Shown: positions 1 through 17,582, counted from the first letter of the stretch. The stretch is 64,000 nucleotides of DNA from Whitmania pigra (GCA_021613335.1 JAJTWR010000314.1:1012501-1076500), one strand, 5' to 3'. Made by a program: numbers and translations. The notes: generated by a model not told the origin, from the sequence alone.

Positions 1-86
1 AACAGCAATAACAACAATAATAATACAAAAGTAATTCCTAATAAATAAAGTAAATAGGTAATTATTAATTACTCACTGATTTACAG

Positions 87-5137
<5,051 letters not shown>

Positions 5138-5918
5138 AACGCGATGGTGATGATGATAATGATGACGATGACGAAGACTGTGATTTCGACTTTTAGTGTA
5201 AATGTGACTTTGTGCGTGATCTTGATGATGATGATGATGTTATGATGGTAATGCAATATCCCCCTCCCTTCATGTTGATCATGATGATGACGATGACAAT
5301 GGGATGTCGTGTGCTCCTGATGATGATGATGATGTTGATGTTGTCTTTCTGTTTTGTTACGTACAGCAGAAATTTTTCGTTTTTTAGCGTTAGTGATTTT
5401 ATTGTTGAAGCTGTGAACCATCGTGACGTAATAATTTTTTTTTATAAATAATTATTTTCTACGAATTTTAAAATGTTAAAACGATTTATATTTTTTGTAT
5501 TTCAAATAATTGTTGAAAACAATTTGATTTTGTGGGAAAAATAATTTTTATTTTTTCTGTCTTGTACTTACCTGATTTCGAATGAGTTGCGGATGAATTA
5601 ATGTGCGCCATTTTTAAATTCCTGTGAAAGTGAAATTTGATTTTCCCGGAATTCCCATTATTTGACTTGTCTAAAAATGAGGACCGAAAGTATCTTTGTA
5701 GGTTTTTTTATGTTAAATTTTATTGCGAGCAAATAAAATTCATTCAATTGGTTATTCCTCTTTACACCTTATCTTACGAGTAGCTATCTGAAATTCATTT
5801 GTTAATTTATTCATACATGCAAATTACCTCATTTGAAATTGATAATATTTAAGTTAACCAACAATTTCATCTGTCGATACAATTAATGATTAATTAATAT
5901 CTAGGTCGCTAAATTATA
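5138..5918. other. Intergenic, no gene seen
   Basis: AT-rich flank after the KH gene. It starts with short GATGAT runs (5140-5330), then plain AT-rich sequence. I see no convincing exon or RNA gene. Confidence 0.6.
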
Positions 5919-6339
5919 TAAAAGGTATTCATTTTATTATTAGTTATAAGTTATTATGCTAATTATCATAAGTATTTTTATTATTTCTGTTAATATTACC
6001 GCTCTTACTACTGTTAATACCCAATTGTTATTACTTCAGTTTGCACTTAACTTAAGCGCAAGTCAGTGCCCGCCTTAGAACAAGCGACACTATCTTACAA
6101 TCTGTGAAGAGAGAAAAGACGATCGATACGACATCTGACGGCATCAGCAGCAACAGCAACAACAACAACAACAACGACGAACTGCACTGTTCTTAATTTC
6201 AAAATTAATACAACGTTCTTAATTCCAATATTATACTAATATTAGTAGCGGCGACGATGATGGCGTCGATGACGACAATAGCAACAACAACAACAACAGT
6301 AATATAATGGCGCAATGATTTTTGGCTATCAAAGCGAAA
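5919..6339 (+). repeat. Direct repeat copy 1: promoter and first exon block
   Basis: This 421-base block is nearly identical to 11916-12338. Both copies start TAAAAGGTATTC and end GGCTATCAAAGCGAAA; flanking bases differ at once on both sides. Differences inside are single bases and one extra AAC unit in a CAA-rich stretch. The block holds the presumed promoter and the exon starting at 6257 of the small membrane protein gene. Confidence 0.93.
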
Positions 6340-7551
6340 CTCTGTAGAAATTGTAGAAACCCATGTTGAAGATGTTAATGTAGATCATCGCAAGTGACAA
6401 GAAAATGTTTTCCACATTTTTTTCCACCATTTATTTTTCAGTATGTAGTACTTCTCTGCTTCGTCGTCGTCTGCGTTGTAGCCTTCATCATCTATCCGAG
6501 TAGCAGAGAGGGCAAAGCGGATGTAAATATTTTCATAATTAATGATGATAATCATGATTATGATTATTTATAACAGTACTGTATTTATTGTTATTTCTAG
6601 TAATAATATCAATAAATCTTTTAGAAAACAGTATCACAATTTCATAGTAATGACAATGCAAAGTAAAGTCTTATTATATCTTAAAATTATCATATACTAA
6701 ATTACATTAAAGTGACTCTCGTTGATAATAAAATAATCATCCTTATTATTATAATACGTACCTATTTATAATTAATTATATAGTTATTTTATAATTTAAT
6801 CTTAATTAATTTTAGTTTAAAGAAAAGGTTTTCCGAGCTCTGAATGCAACTTTCGGTGTTTACAAAAAAGGTTAGTTACCTAATAATTTGTATAAATGAC
6901 TGAAAAAATAAAAATCTAACAGTTGCACGAAATGTTTAAAATGTTCTTTGATACTTTCCTGGGTATAAAATAAAAATTATTTGCATAGCTGAGTTGTAAA
7001 TTGGCTAAAATGTGCTAAACAAACATTCAGCCAATAATTTAAAGAATCAGTCTTTACAAATTTCCTAGCTGAATGATCTACCTTTAATAAACCGAATTTT
7101 GCTTATAAATTTATTAATTTATTTAATTAAATAACTTTGTATCGAATGTGTTGAATAACTATTTGTCCATATTCACGTTTGTATCAGGTGTCGAAGGTGT
7201 GATCAGAAATGGAACGTTAAATGAAAGCACAGTCGTTACGGACAATAACAAGGCCTGGTTTTACTATCAAACAAAAGTCAACATCATTTTATTTAAAAAT
7301 CTTTGTTTGGCATTTTCTTTTTAATTAAATAAATTATATAACGAATTAATTACATTAATGTGAAATTATATAACTTAATTTATTAATTTATGTAAATCAA
7401 TTCCGTAAGATCAATCTAGGACGACATGGTCAGTTTTCAACATTTTGAACGACAGAAAGCTTGTTGTAGAGTCAACAACTACAGCGATTTATGCCAATGG
7501 CAATGTTACGCCATCTTGTTGCCAGCTAATAGACCAAACAAAGGTCCCTAA
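6257..7551 (+). CDS. Small type II membrane protein with Cys-rich tail, unrecognised
   Basis: Five exons join in frame: 6257-6298, 6442-6522, 6816-6870, 7188-7276 and 7420-7551, giving about 132 residues. A short Thr-rich N-terminus precedes one strongly hydrophobic segment (residues about 15-32, YVVLLCFVVVCVVAFII), then a soluble part with N-glycosylation sequons (NAT, NGT, NES) and a tail with four cysteines in the order CC, C, C. That suggests a single-pass protein with its C-terminus outside the cytosol. No family is recognised. The last exon is also fully open in the +1 frame, to a stop at 7618-7620, and that reading looks protein-like too (it has its own CC pair and sequons), so an alternative acceptor or a frameshift is possible. 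The first exon lies in a duplicated block. Confidence 0.55.
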
Positions 7552-7692
7552 TAACACCAGTGATTACACAGACTATGGAGAGTGCACTAACATTAATTCA
7601 ACTATCTACCTCAACGTTTAGCATACTGAAAACTACCATACATATATGCCAAAACTACATGGTTTATGAACTCTGACATGCACATTGGCATG

Positions 7693-7865
7693 TGAGTTGG
7701 CTCAGAGGGTTGTGTTCCTGCGAAAGGCAGTAGAAGCAACATTTGTTATGTGTTGTGTTCACAACCCATTTCACACCGCCAGGGAAGCGGCGCTATATAA
7801 ATGGGAGATCGATTAAGAAGTGCTTTAACATCCTATCCTATCCAGGATACATAAGGCACTCAAAA
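7693..7865 (+). repeat. tRNA-derived SINE-like element, copy 1
   Basis: The block starts with TGGCTCAGAGGG, close to an RNA polymerase III A box, then has GTGTTCACAACCC near the expected B-box spacing, a shared GCGCTATATAAATGG segment, and ends CATAAGGCACTCAAAA. The same order appears reversed at 54187-54372 and 46040-46165, and in part near 58230. The promoter-like boxes and dispersed copies support a tRNA-derived SINE. Confidence 0.7.
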
Positions 7866-8361
7866 GATTCGATTTGAGATTTGGTTATTGAGATCTGAAT
7901 CATTTTGAGATTTGACCATGAAGATTCGATTTGAGATTTGACCATCACTGAATCGTACAAAAAAAGATGTGCAAATTCCTTATTACAAAAGGAAAACCAT
8001 TTCAAATAAATTTTTGATTTAAAGCAATTTTTAACATAAACCTCAAGCAACATCACATAGACATAACTCAGAAGACCATTAAGCGAGAATTACTTCTTTT
8101 ATTTGTTGAGAAACATCTTTTATGCCAAACGTGTCCTTACTGTAATTCAACGACACAACATATCATTTACAATTAGTAATATTAATATTGAGAAGAAGTG
8201 GTAGAAAACTATATTTTGCAAAACTAAAAAAAACTTGCCATCTGCAAAAACAGCATAATATTTCACTGACTGACTTCAACACAAATAAATAACTGCGGTT
8301 TGAGATATTTTCTTTTCAATATTTTTATCACGTAATAGTGACTTAAATCGAAATTTAATGC
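7866..8361. other. Intergenic with short tandem motif
   Basis: Between the SINE-like element and the stop codon of the minus-strand gene. A motif GATTCGATTTGAGATTTG recurs at about 7866 and 7924 with a partial copy between. No gene is supported; a 72-residue minus-strand frame (7838-8056) is mostly made of this repeat. Confidence 0.55.
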
Positions 8362-11300
8362 TCATTTTTTGCGAGTCGTTAAAGTACCAAGTAAACCAAG
8401 ATTTTGTGAATCAACGGTAAAAGTTTTGTTAAGTTCTAAAATATGCTTGACCGTCAAAAAAACTGCAATTCGTGGCAAAGAAAAGCTTTTCTTCTGTCAA
8501 CTACAAGTAGAAATATCGAGTAAAATTCAGTTTAACTTGAAATATTTAATTATTTTCATCGTGAAGCCTTAATACATTTATTTTTGAATAACATTTATAG
8601 GCGCTAAAACACTCACCTCGTCAATTTCTTCCCCGTTCAGCATCTTGATAAGATCAGCCCCTAAATGTTCAAGTTCTTTTGGTACGATCATGAAAGGGCT
8701 AGAATGAAACAAAATATTGAGATGAATAGGATAAACATAAGATTGTGCTAATGCTAAAATGTTTTCACCATTGCTTGAGTAGAATTTCTATAATCCAAGG
8801 TGCTCCATTACGCTTCGACGGGTTAAGGAGAACTAATCTTATGTATTCCCATATTATGGTAAATACGCCTCTGAAAACTATAGTGTTGCACTCAGCAGCA
8901 TCACAATCGGTCTGTAAAGTCAAAAAAGTTGATTTATTAACATGTACTTAGGTAAAATAATTTTCGCTTAGAAAATTCTTTAAAAAACTAACGTCTAGAA
9001 GTGGTTTGCACATCATGCATGCAGTGTATATAGCATCCAACACCTCAAGTTGTCTGACGAAAGCGTCAAAGAAGATGTATTTTTCGATTGTGTAATCAGC
9101 TTCATCATCGTGGTCTGATGAATCGTTGCATTCCTCGAACTTTATCACATCTTGGATTGTGGCATCTTGGCGCGAGAGGTAAGGTTTTATTTCGCAACCT
9201 AATTTTTTTTCTATGTCTCTCAAAACATCGTCTGCGTACATACGATTCTGCAACGGGAAATATTGTCAAGTTAGAAAACAGAGGTTGACATATGTTTTAT
9301 CTCAATCAGATTATACTATACTTCTAAAATGTACTGGAAGCTGCCAAAAATTATTAGAACGAAATCCATGCACTGAAAAATAACATCAAAGGTTTTTGAA
9401 TTGTGTACAATATCTTCCAACTCTCTAACTTCATCAAAAAGCTGGAAAAGCAATATAGAATTTATAATAATGATATACCAGCCAATGTAACAAACTGAAA
9501 TAACACTATACTATCTTGATTTTTTCAATTTAATAATTAAAAATTATAAAAATTATAAAAAATAGTATTGCATTACTCCATTAGAAGATTGTATGAGAAA
9601 TTCCTTCAAACACTTAATTCTCTCTATTTCATCTTTTGCCGACATGAAGAAAGTATGCAGATGGTCACAGACGAAGGTCGTAAAATGGAGACTAACAAAT
9701 TCCATATCACCCAGAAGTCTTGGGTTGAATTGCTGACAAATTAAACGCAATATTGGCATAAAATGTTTCATATTTAAAATGTTATAGAATGTAATTTATC
9801 AAAGTAGAATTTAGTGCATTTTCAAAAACATTGTTTTCAGAACCTCTGGATTGTACAATTCCAAATAAGTCCGAATATTTTCTGGAGGCTCAAATGAATT
9901 TGAATCAATTATGTTGACGATGGTATTGGCTGTTCAAATAATAAAAAATTTATAAATAAAGGAATAGTTTTTCAATCCACATTATGTGGTATCTTCAATT
10001 ATATCGTTTCTTACATTGGTTCATCAGCCAAGTAGATATTCTTTTTTGTTGCGGAAGTCTTGCTTGTGGGATTTTACGCAGGTCTGATATAAACATATAG
10101 GAATAATAATCTGAAATAGTCGGTGTCAGGAATTTTTAATGCACTCAATAACGTTATGGAATATGTTTAATTGTTTCACCTTCGTCGTACTTTTCCAAAA
10201 CGTATTGCACACCACTCTTATCTATTTCAAGAACACCTCTCATTATTTTCAAAGCCATACACAATTTCTTTGTGTTTCTTGTTGAAATTAAGTAAGTAGC
10301 ATGTCTTTTAAAAATAAATAAAATTAAGTTTTAAGTAAATAATCATGAAAATATAACGTTTTTCTCACTGTATAATGAAGGGGCAATTTTTAAACGTGTT
10401 TGTTCGTCTTTCCTTGATAACCTGAAGATATATATCGTCTAATCTACGAGTTGTATCCCACTGACTCTGTAAGAAATGAAATAAAGTAGTATATTCACAT
10501 GTCTTTAATAAGAATTCCATTAATATAATTTTAAAATTATGGAAATTACGTTATTTTATTAAACGTACCACACTTTCGTAAATTTTCTGAAACAATTTGA
10601 AGCAGTCATCACTGAAAGTAATATTCGTTTCCTCTGAGTGCAGACCTATGAATAAAAAGTATCTTTCAGTAATGTTACAATAACTTGAATGTTTGATTAT
10701 ACAAAAACTAACTCTGTATGTTTGCATCATTGTTGTTATCATCCTCATACAAAAGATCATCAATTTCAAAGATATCCGAGTCTTTATCCAATTTAGGCAA
10801 TGCTTTGCTGAAACAGTTGAGGAATTGTCAGACATAACATTAAACTCTGAAGCTTTTCAGGCGCCTATAATTCCTTAGAAGACCAGATAAACTATGATGT
10901 TCTCGGTCTGCACAGTGTATAATGGAAGTCAACTATTATAATTACGAGCGATATTAATTTTCTTTTTTTCTATATACTGTTATTATTATATTAGTTTGTC
11001 TCTTTGTAATTATTTGAAACACTATTTATGCCTAATCAAAATAATAACCGCTAACCTCAACTTGTCTGATATCTCTATAAATAGTTTCATACTATTATCT
11101 GAAAACTGTTTAAATAAGATCAAGATTAAAAAATATGATCTATGGAAATAATTCACAAACACAAATTACCTTATCACCACTACGTAGTCGAAAATCGACA
11201 CGCCTGGCTTCATCCAACAAATTTTCCAAAACTTTTACTAAGTCTGAGTCTGAAATATCAATCACGTTATATTAAGCCACTATTATATTGAAGCAATCAT

Positions 11301-11396
11301 TTGGTTATATTAACTATTTAAACCTCAATTAAATTATTGCGATATGGACATTAAAACTTTACCAGTTACTGTTTTGTCGCATGCATCGGCAGACAT
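8362..11396 (-). CDS. Unrecognised multi-exon helical protein
   Basis: Minus-strand exons: 11396-11363, 11249-11170, 10807-10713, 10645-10569, 10466-10369, 10304-10180, 10110-10015, 9929-9844, 9732-9577, 9441-9322, 9247-8993, 8911-8769, 8698-8617 and 8493-8362. From the third exon on, every junction keeps frame with AG/GT borders to a stop at 8362. Phase does not match between the second and third exons, so one small exon is missing from my model. The start ATG (MSADACDKTV) has an AT-rich flank. The product, over 525 residues, is rich in amphipathic helices, with an acidic stretch (IDDLLYEDDNNND) near residue 60 and a second one (CNDSSDHDDEADY) further on. No signal peptide, membrane span or catalytic motif is evident. 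The fold looks alpha-helical (HEAT-like at best); I assign no function. Confidence 0.72.
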
Positions 11397-11915
11397 AATT
11401 TATGAATTTATGTTGATTTATTCCTAATTTAAGAGTGTCTATCAGATTAGTTTATATCTTGCATGTACTTTATGACGTTCAGTGATTTGGACTTCAACAT
11501 TGAAAGATAGGAAATCGAACTCTAATATTTCTACAAATTTATGATTTAATATAAATGTTAAAACTATTTCTTCAACGTACAATTATTAAAAAATAATAAT
11601 TACACTTATTTACAAGATGTATTTCTTAATGTGTAGCCTTTAATTCTGTTTTTATTATTGTTTGACCATCATACTAAGATTTAAAGAAAGTTAATAATAG
11701 ACGCTTCAGTGTCTTTGAAACCTGTTTACCTTTACACCGGTCTAAAATACTCATTTCTAAAATCTACAATATTTTGTTTGCTGCACTTATTATTTTGAGT
11801 TTGTTTCAATGTTCAAAATTTTTTCAATTTTGTAAATAGTTTTTGTAATATTTATGATGAATTATACACCTTTTTGTTCATGCATTACACTTGAGAGAGA
11901 CTGATGGAAATAATG

Positions 11916-12338
11916 TAAAAGGTATTCATTTTATTATTAGTTATAAGTTATTATGCTAATTATCATAGGTATTTTTATTATTTCTGTTAATATTACCTCT
12001 CTTACTACTGTTAATACCCAATTGTTATTACTTCAGTTTGCACTTAACTTAAGCGCAAGTCAGTGCCCGCCTTAGAACAAGCGAGACTTTCGACAATCTG
12101 TGAAGAGAGAAAAGACGATCGATACGACATCTGACGGCATCAGCAGCAACAACAGCAACAACAACAACAACAACGACAACGAACTGCACTGTTCTTAATT
12201 TCAATATTAATACAATGTTCTTAATTGCAATATTATGCTAATATTAGTAGCGGCGACGATGATGGCGTCGATGACGACAATAGCAACAACAACAACAGTA
12301 ATATAATGGCGCAATAATTTTTGGCTATCAAAGCGAAA
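11916..12338 (+). repeat. Direct repeat copy 2: orphan promoter/exon block
   Basis: Near-identical partner of 5919-6339, about 6.0 kb downstream and in the same orientation. It keeps the ATG-ATG start and the Thr-rich exon but none of the four downstream exons follow. It is therefore an orphan first exon, probably from a segmental duplication. No gag, pol or primer-binding site between the copies supports an LTR element. Confidence 0.9.
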
Positions 12339-12419
12339 GAGGTTTATAACATTGCAACAGTAACAACGCTGATGATAATTGATGCAGCACGTGCATGTAT
12401 TAGTACGACAATTAGCAGA

Positions 12420-12660
12420 CGACAACAACAACTACGCTAGTAGGAACAGCAAGAGCAATAACTATAGTATTAATAAACATAGTAACTAGTAGGAACAGCA
12501 ATAGCAATAACTATAGTATTAATAAACATAGTAACTGGAATAACAATAGAAATAAAAAATAGTAATAATAATAACAACAATAACTACGCTTGTAGGAACA
12601 GCAATAGCAATAACTATAGTATTAATAAACACAGTAACTGGAATATTGCAAGTATTTAAA
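12420..12660 (+). repeat. Tandem copies of a ~48-base unit
   Basis: A unit beginning GTAGGAACAGCAATAGCAAT and running through ACTATAGTATTAATAAACA to TAGTAACT occurs three times (about 12440, 12488 and 12591). The last two are separated by an AATAATAAC-rich spacer. No coding potential. Confidence 0.8.
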
Positions 12661-12928
12661 AATAAAATAAAATAATAATATTAATAATAACAACAATAAA
12701 ATTAATAACAATAAGAATAAAAATAGCAACAGAGTTAATATCTGGCTTTCTAGTCAGGGTCGGATTTGCTCAGTCTACACGATTATTGTTCTCTTAAGGA
12801 TCAATAGCGTTCAGTGAAATAATTTTATGATAATAAATTAGAAATTTTTTTTTTCCAGCATTCGATGATATTTGCAATTTACAATTTCTGATTAATTTGT
12901 AATTTTTGTTAATTAAATAAATAAATAA

Positions 12929-12959
<31 letters not shown>

Positions 12960-14019
12960 TAATAATATTTCTATTATTAAGATTTTGTAGGACATTTTCT
13001 GTTTGCATCTGATATATTGACAAGAAAAAGGTGAGGTTTCATTTTATATTGATTCAAAATATCTCACTTTATGTGAATTTTAAATTAAAACCGATATGCA
13101 TTGGCTTAATCATTTATCTGATGTTGACCCCGTTTAATAACCTTAACCCCGTCTAGATTTTGACTTAGCCCTTGCATGCCTTTATTTGTAATATATCCAA
13201 ACCTTAACATTTGACTTGTAACTGGGATTATGAATAAATAATTTTTCATTAGCCAATCGAAATAAGGGATTGTGACAATTTATCAGATTAACCAATAATA
13301 AAATCATTCTATTTATCAAACAATGAGAATTTAGGAAAGGTTTAAAACGTTGTTTATAAAATGAGTTTCCAATATCAATCAGTTTCTTTTTTAGTAAAGA
13401 ACCTACCCTACCCTACCCTAAGAGGCCCAAATTTGTCTTTTCGTTCCATTAATTTCTTTCATCAACCTGCAGAACTGGCTTTCTTTTTCTTTGATGTTCG
13501 ACATCAATTGAGCAATTAATTATTAATAATTATTCTCCTAATTATGCTAACCCCTCCCACTCAGGCGAGGACTCTTGCTAATTCTACTTCTAACTCTGCC
13601 CTCGTCATCTAATTAAGCAGTTAATTAGGCATGAATTATCGTTCAAGCATATAATATTAACTCAATTTTTCAAATGTCGATTACAATATTAACCTCAGTC
13701 ATATGTAAATATTTGCAAAGTAAGGTCAAAGGCATAGAGTTCAATTCCCAGTTTCTCCTTGATAGCAGTTGCCATGGAAATGATAATGGACGCGGTGGTT
13801 GCAGGTTTCTGACTGTTTCCACGTCACAGTGACGTAACGAGAGATATAGGTCATGGAGCTATTAATAGCTGTATAATGGAGATGCCCTGACGTCATAGCC
13901 TATTCAAAGGCTGAGTTTGCCTCTGTCTAGCTTTTTATTACCTGTGCGTACCTATGAAGGTGTACGTGAATTAGATGAATGAAAGCTCGATGGGTAGCTG
14001 GGCTGCTGGATTGGTGGAT
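12661..14019. other. Intergenic, no gene seen
   Basis: AT-rich sequence with short AAT and AAAT runs (12661-12970) and otherwise unique sequence. No exon, RNA gene or transposase homology found. Confidence 0.6.
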
Positions 14020-14215
14020 GGATAAATGAATGAATGAATGAACGAATGTGTGTGAATGAATATGTGAATGAATGTATTAATGAATGGATGTGTGAATGAA
14101 TATGTGAATGAATGTATTAATGAATGGATGTCTGAATGAATATGTGAATGAATGTATTAATGAATGGATGTCTGAATGCATGAACGAATGGATGAATGAA
14201 TGTATTAATGGATGG
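14020..14215 (+). repeat. GAATGAAT-type minisatellite
   Basis: Degenerate array of GAATGAAT and ATGAATGGATGT units with a higher-order period of about 48 bases (GTGAATGAATATGTGAATGA recurs). A frame through it encodes a Met-Asn-Glu repeat that is not a credible protein. Confidence 0.85.
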
Positions 14216-14526
14216 ATTCATCATGAACGTGTGAATTGTTGCGTGGGCAGCAAAGTTGAGATTTTTGCATTATTTGCACGTATTTGCAAATGCAAGGACA
14301 ATCGATATCTGATGTCGAAAAAAAACGATAATGATATTAATATTAGCGATATGATAAATAGCAATTGAAGCGAAGCTGATTATTATTACTATTATAATTA
14401 TAATAAATTATAATATAATATTATTATTGCATATTATTATTATTACTGCTGTTGTTGTTGCTGTAGTGACTCACGGTTTTAGTAGGAGTATTGAAAGGGC
14501 GAATATGAAAGTTGAAATTTGGTGCC

Positions 14527-14600
14527 CTCAACATTATCGCAACATTATCACAACATTATCTCAACATTATCACAACATTATCACAACATTATCACAATAT
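14527..14600 (+). repeat. Short tandem CAACATTAT array
   Basis: Seven to eight 11-base units of the form CAACATTATCA in a row. It is followed by two short GCGCTAYATAAATG segments that resemble the tail of the SINE-like family. Confidence 0.8.
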
Positions 14601-14665
14601 GGCGCTACATAAATGGCTGTTAGGCCATTTCAGGTGCTTAATAAGCAGGCGCTATATAAATGTAT

Positions 14666-15930
14666 TTTGGATGATGTTTTAAGCTGATGATCGTTAAGAG
14701 CAGTTTGCTTCACAAAGCATTGGAAATCAATTGCAGAACGAAAACAAGAAAAGTGTTTTTGTAGTCCAATCAGGGACGTGATTTTATTAAATATGTTAAA
14801 AAATAAAATAATTAACAATAATAAAATAGAATAAAGTAAAATGAATTAAAATATGATTTAATCTAAGTGCAGAAAAAAAAATTTGAATTCCGAATAAGAC
14901 TAAAACCGTGCCATAGTTGCATAAACAACTTAAGCCTATTCTGGAAAGCTAATTAATCAATTCACATTTGAATCTCATTAACTGCTAATGATTATTTCCT
15001 TACGTCCTGTTTCGCATTAGCATCTCCACGGAAATCATTTAAATATGCTAATCACTTTTCCACATGCCGTTTCCAGTTGCGATGTAAACAAGAGGCTGGA
15101 ATGAGAATCGTGAGGTTTAAAAGCATCTCGGAGATGAGGAGGCAGTTCAATTATCTATGTTCTTAATATTGTTGAATTTTGTCTGAGTTTTATTTAGGAA
15201 ATAAATTTCGAATTTTGTGAGAAATCATTTGAAATATTGCTCCATTTTCTTGGTGGTATATGCTGTGGAGGTAATTAGTAACAGACATAAAATGAATATA
15301 TCTGAGGTTAGTATTTAGAAGGGGTTTTGAAATGCATTAAATAATTATTTTTTTAAAATGTCTTTTGAGAGTGATGACACACTTTAAAGTACTGACTTTG
15401 TAATGTCTTGTGCTGCAATAACTGTGTACTGATGATTGATGTTCTTGTTTGCAATGATGTTATTGTTGTAATTGTTAATATTGTAATGTTGTTGTAATAT
15501 ATTAATATATAATTTTGATGTAATTTTATAATTTTATGTAATATTATAATTTGGATAATATCAAGCTGACTTTGCTAATGCATAATTGATTGTTGCATAA
15601 GTTTTTTCCTAATTATGGTTGTCATGGCGATGGAAGATGAATTAAGTGCATCTAATTAAGTTGATATTGATTTGTTCAATATTCCACAGAAATGTTTTTT
15701 TAATTGTTTCTGTTTTTATCTTATTTATTTGTTTATTTTTATCTTATTTGTTTATTTTTATCTTTTTTATTTATTTTTATCTTATTATTTTATCTTATTT
15801 ATTTATTTATTATTTATTTATTTTTATCTTATTTTATGAGCATCAAAACATTTAAAACAGGAACCTCGACATTGAAGCTTGGCTAGATTTTAGTCTGATT
15901 TGATGGAAAGTTGAAATTTCGGAAAATGTC
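14666..15930. other. Intergenic, TTTATCTT-rich at the end
   Basis: No gene seen. From about 15712 to 15840 the sequence is an array of TTTATCTTATT and TTATTTATT units; the apparent Phe/Leu-rich frames there come from this repeat. Confidence 0.6.
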
Positions 15931-15944
15931 GTAACGATGGTTAC

Positions 15945-16130
15945 GGTTGTCATGACGATGATGATGATGATGATAATAGTAATAATGACAAGGACCTCGA
16001 TGCCGATGATTATGATGACGATGACGATGACGATGACGATGATGATGATGATGAGGGTGATAATAGCAATAATGACAAGGACCTCGATGCCGATGATTAT
16101 GATGACGATGACGATGATGATGACGATGAT

Positions 16131-16165
<35 letters not shown>

Positions 16166-16190
16166 TGATGATGAGGATGAATGTTGAGAT
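15945..16190 (+). repeat. GAT/GAC array with a duplicated ~100-base unit
   Basis: GAT/GAC triplets enclose a unit that occurs twice (about 15978 and 16072), each holding AATGACAAGGACCTCGATGC. The second copy is followed by a longer GAC-rich run. This reflects unequal exchange inside a triplet array. Confidence 0.8.
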
Positions 16191-16755
16191 GATGAAAGAT
16201 TTTCTGAATACCTATTCATTCACTGACGAAATACTTGCATCATGCAAATAAGAAAAGAAATGAATACGAGGCACTTAAGTAAAACGTCGCAAAAGATCAC
16301 GTCATTTGAAAATTCTTAAAATTAAAAATTAATCATTAAAATTAATTAATCACAAATAAGTTTAACAAATGCCGAGTAGATATTATCTTGCAGTATGTCA
16401 TGTATCGTGTCATCGTAATGAGATAAAATAAACAATACCATTCCAATAATGTTGCGCTACATGAATTGTGACGTCGTTTCTACATGGTCCGGTGAGCAAT
16501 CCAGGTGTCACAGAAGGCAGAATCAGATGATATCACAGAAGTTGTCGAATCAGTCATCAGTTTGTGAAAAACTCAAAAACACCTCTACTTTCAAAACTTG
16601 CGAGGAATAACATTGAAATTGGTCAATCGAGACGAGGCTGAGACCGGTGGAACCTTATTTTTGGAGCTGAGGTTCATTGGTAGTGATAGGGTTTGGGCCT
16701 GGACCCATATGGGTGACTCTGGGGTGGCTGGAGGATGGTCGGTTGGGGTTTGTTT
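16191..16755. other. Intergenic, no gene seen
   Basis: Unique AT-rich sequence. A 93-residue frame at 16598-16879 runs into the following minisatellite and lacks any family signature. Confidence 0.5.
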
Positions 16756-16868
16756 TTTGAAGGGGGGGTGTATATATATGGGGTGTATATGGATGACAGG
16801 GGGGTGTATATATATGGGGGTGTATATGGATGACAGGGGGGTGTATATATATGACAGAGGGGGGTGTT
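16756..16868 (+). repeat. G-rich GTGTATATATATGG minisatellite
   Basis: Three to four tandem copies of a unit of about 38 bases with GGGGGGTGTATATATATGG and GTGTATATGGATGACA. The G runs are strand-biased; C runs lie on the minus strand. Confidence 0.8.
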
Positions 16869-17466
16869 TTTGGTTTTGATTTTGTAAATGAGTTGCAACG
16901 AGTTGTAGGTCATGTTAGCATTTGTTCGGTTTTATTTCTGTTTAAAAAAAAAAACGTCAGGACGTAAGAACGAGTTTGTTCGTATTTTCGGAAACCTCTC
17001 GACAGAAATTATAATTATCTGTTTGTTTTTTTTTGTCGAATTTGTTTTATTGTTATCATTTTGTTATACTTATAACTTGTCGCCTAATTTGTAGCTTTCT
17101 CTTCATTAGAGAAATGTAGACACTCGTAAATTCGTTTGTGGATTCGAACTGTCGAAAACATGCAATCAGGATCGGCTGTGGAGCCAAATTGTAGACAAGA
17201 AAGTTTTCCATAAATTGCTTCCATCGGGTGGAGAAATTAAGACAAGTTGTTCTCGGAAATAGTTAAAAACAATTTTTAAAAAATACAGTCTCGTAATGAA
17301 AACTTCAAAAGAAGAACTCCGATTGCGATGTGAAAAAGTTGGAAAAAAGGAAACAAGATAAAAAAAAATTAAAAATAAAAAGATAAAAAAATGAAAAGAT
17401 AAACAGATAAACAAACAGGAGCGAACTTTTCGAGTGGAAATTTTCCGGGAAGTGCTTCCTTCTTCG

Positions 17467-17582
17467 CCTACTATGATGCATATGATACTATGATATATAT
17501 GATACTATGATGTATATGATACCATGATATATATGATACTATGGTATATATGATACCATGATATATATGATACTATGAGATA
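17467..17582 (+). repeat. TATGATACTATGATATA minisatellite
   Basis: Seven or so copies of a unit of about 18 bases containing ATGATACTATGATATA with small substitutions. No coding content. The flanking 16.87-18.05 kb sequence is otherwise unique and shows no exon. Confidence 0.8.

Noticed and set aside
5919..12338. LTR retrotransposon bounded by two direct repeats
   Set aside because: The repeats contain a host exon, there is no gag-pol, primer-binding site or polypurine tract between them, and two host-like genes lie inside.
13402..13420. Telomere-like CCCTA repeat
   Set aside because: Only three units of ACCCT-type pentamer; too short and not the TTAGGG hexamer.
16598..16879. 93-residue plus-strand frame
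   Set aside because: Half of it is the G-rich minisatellite and the rest has no homology or splice support.
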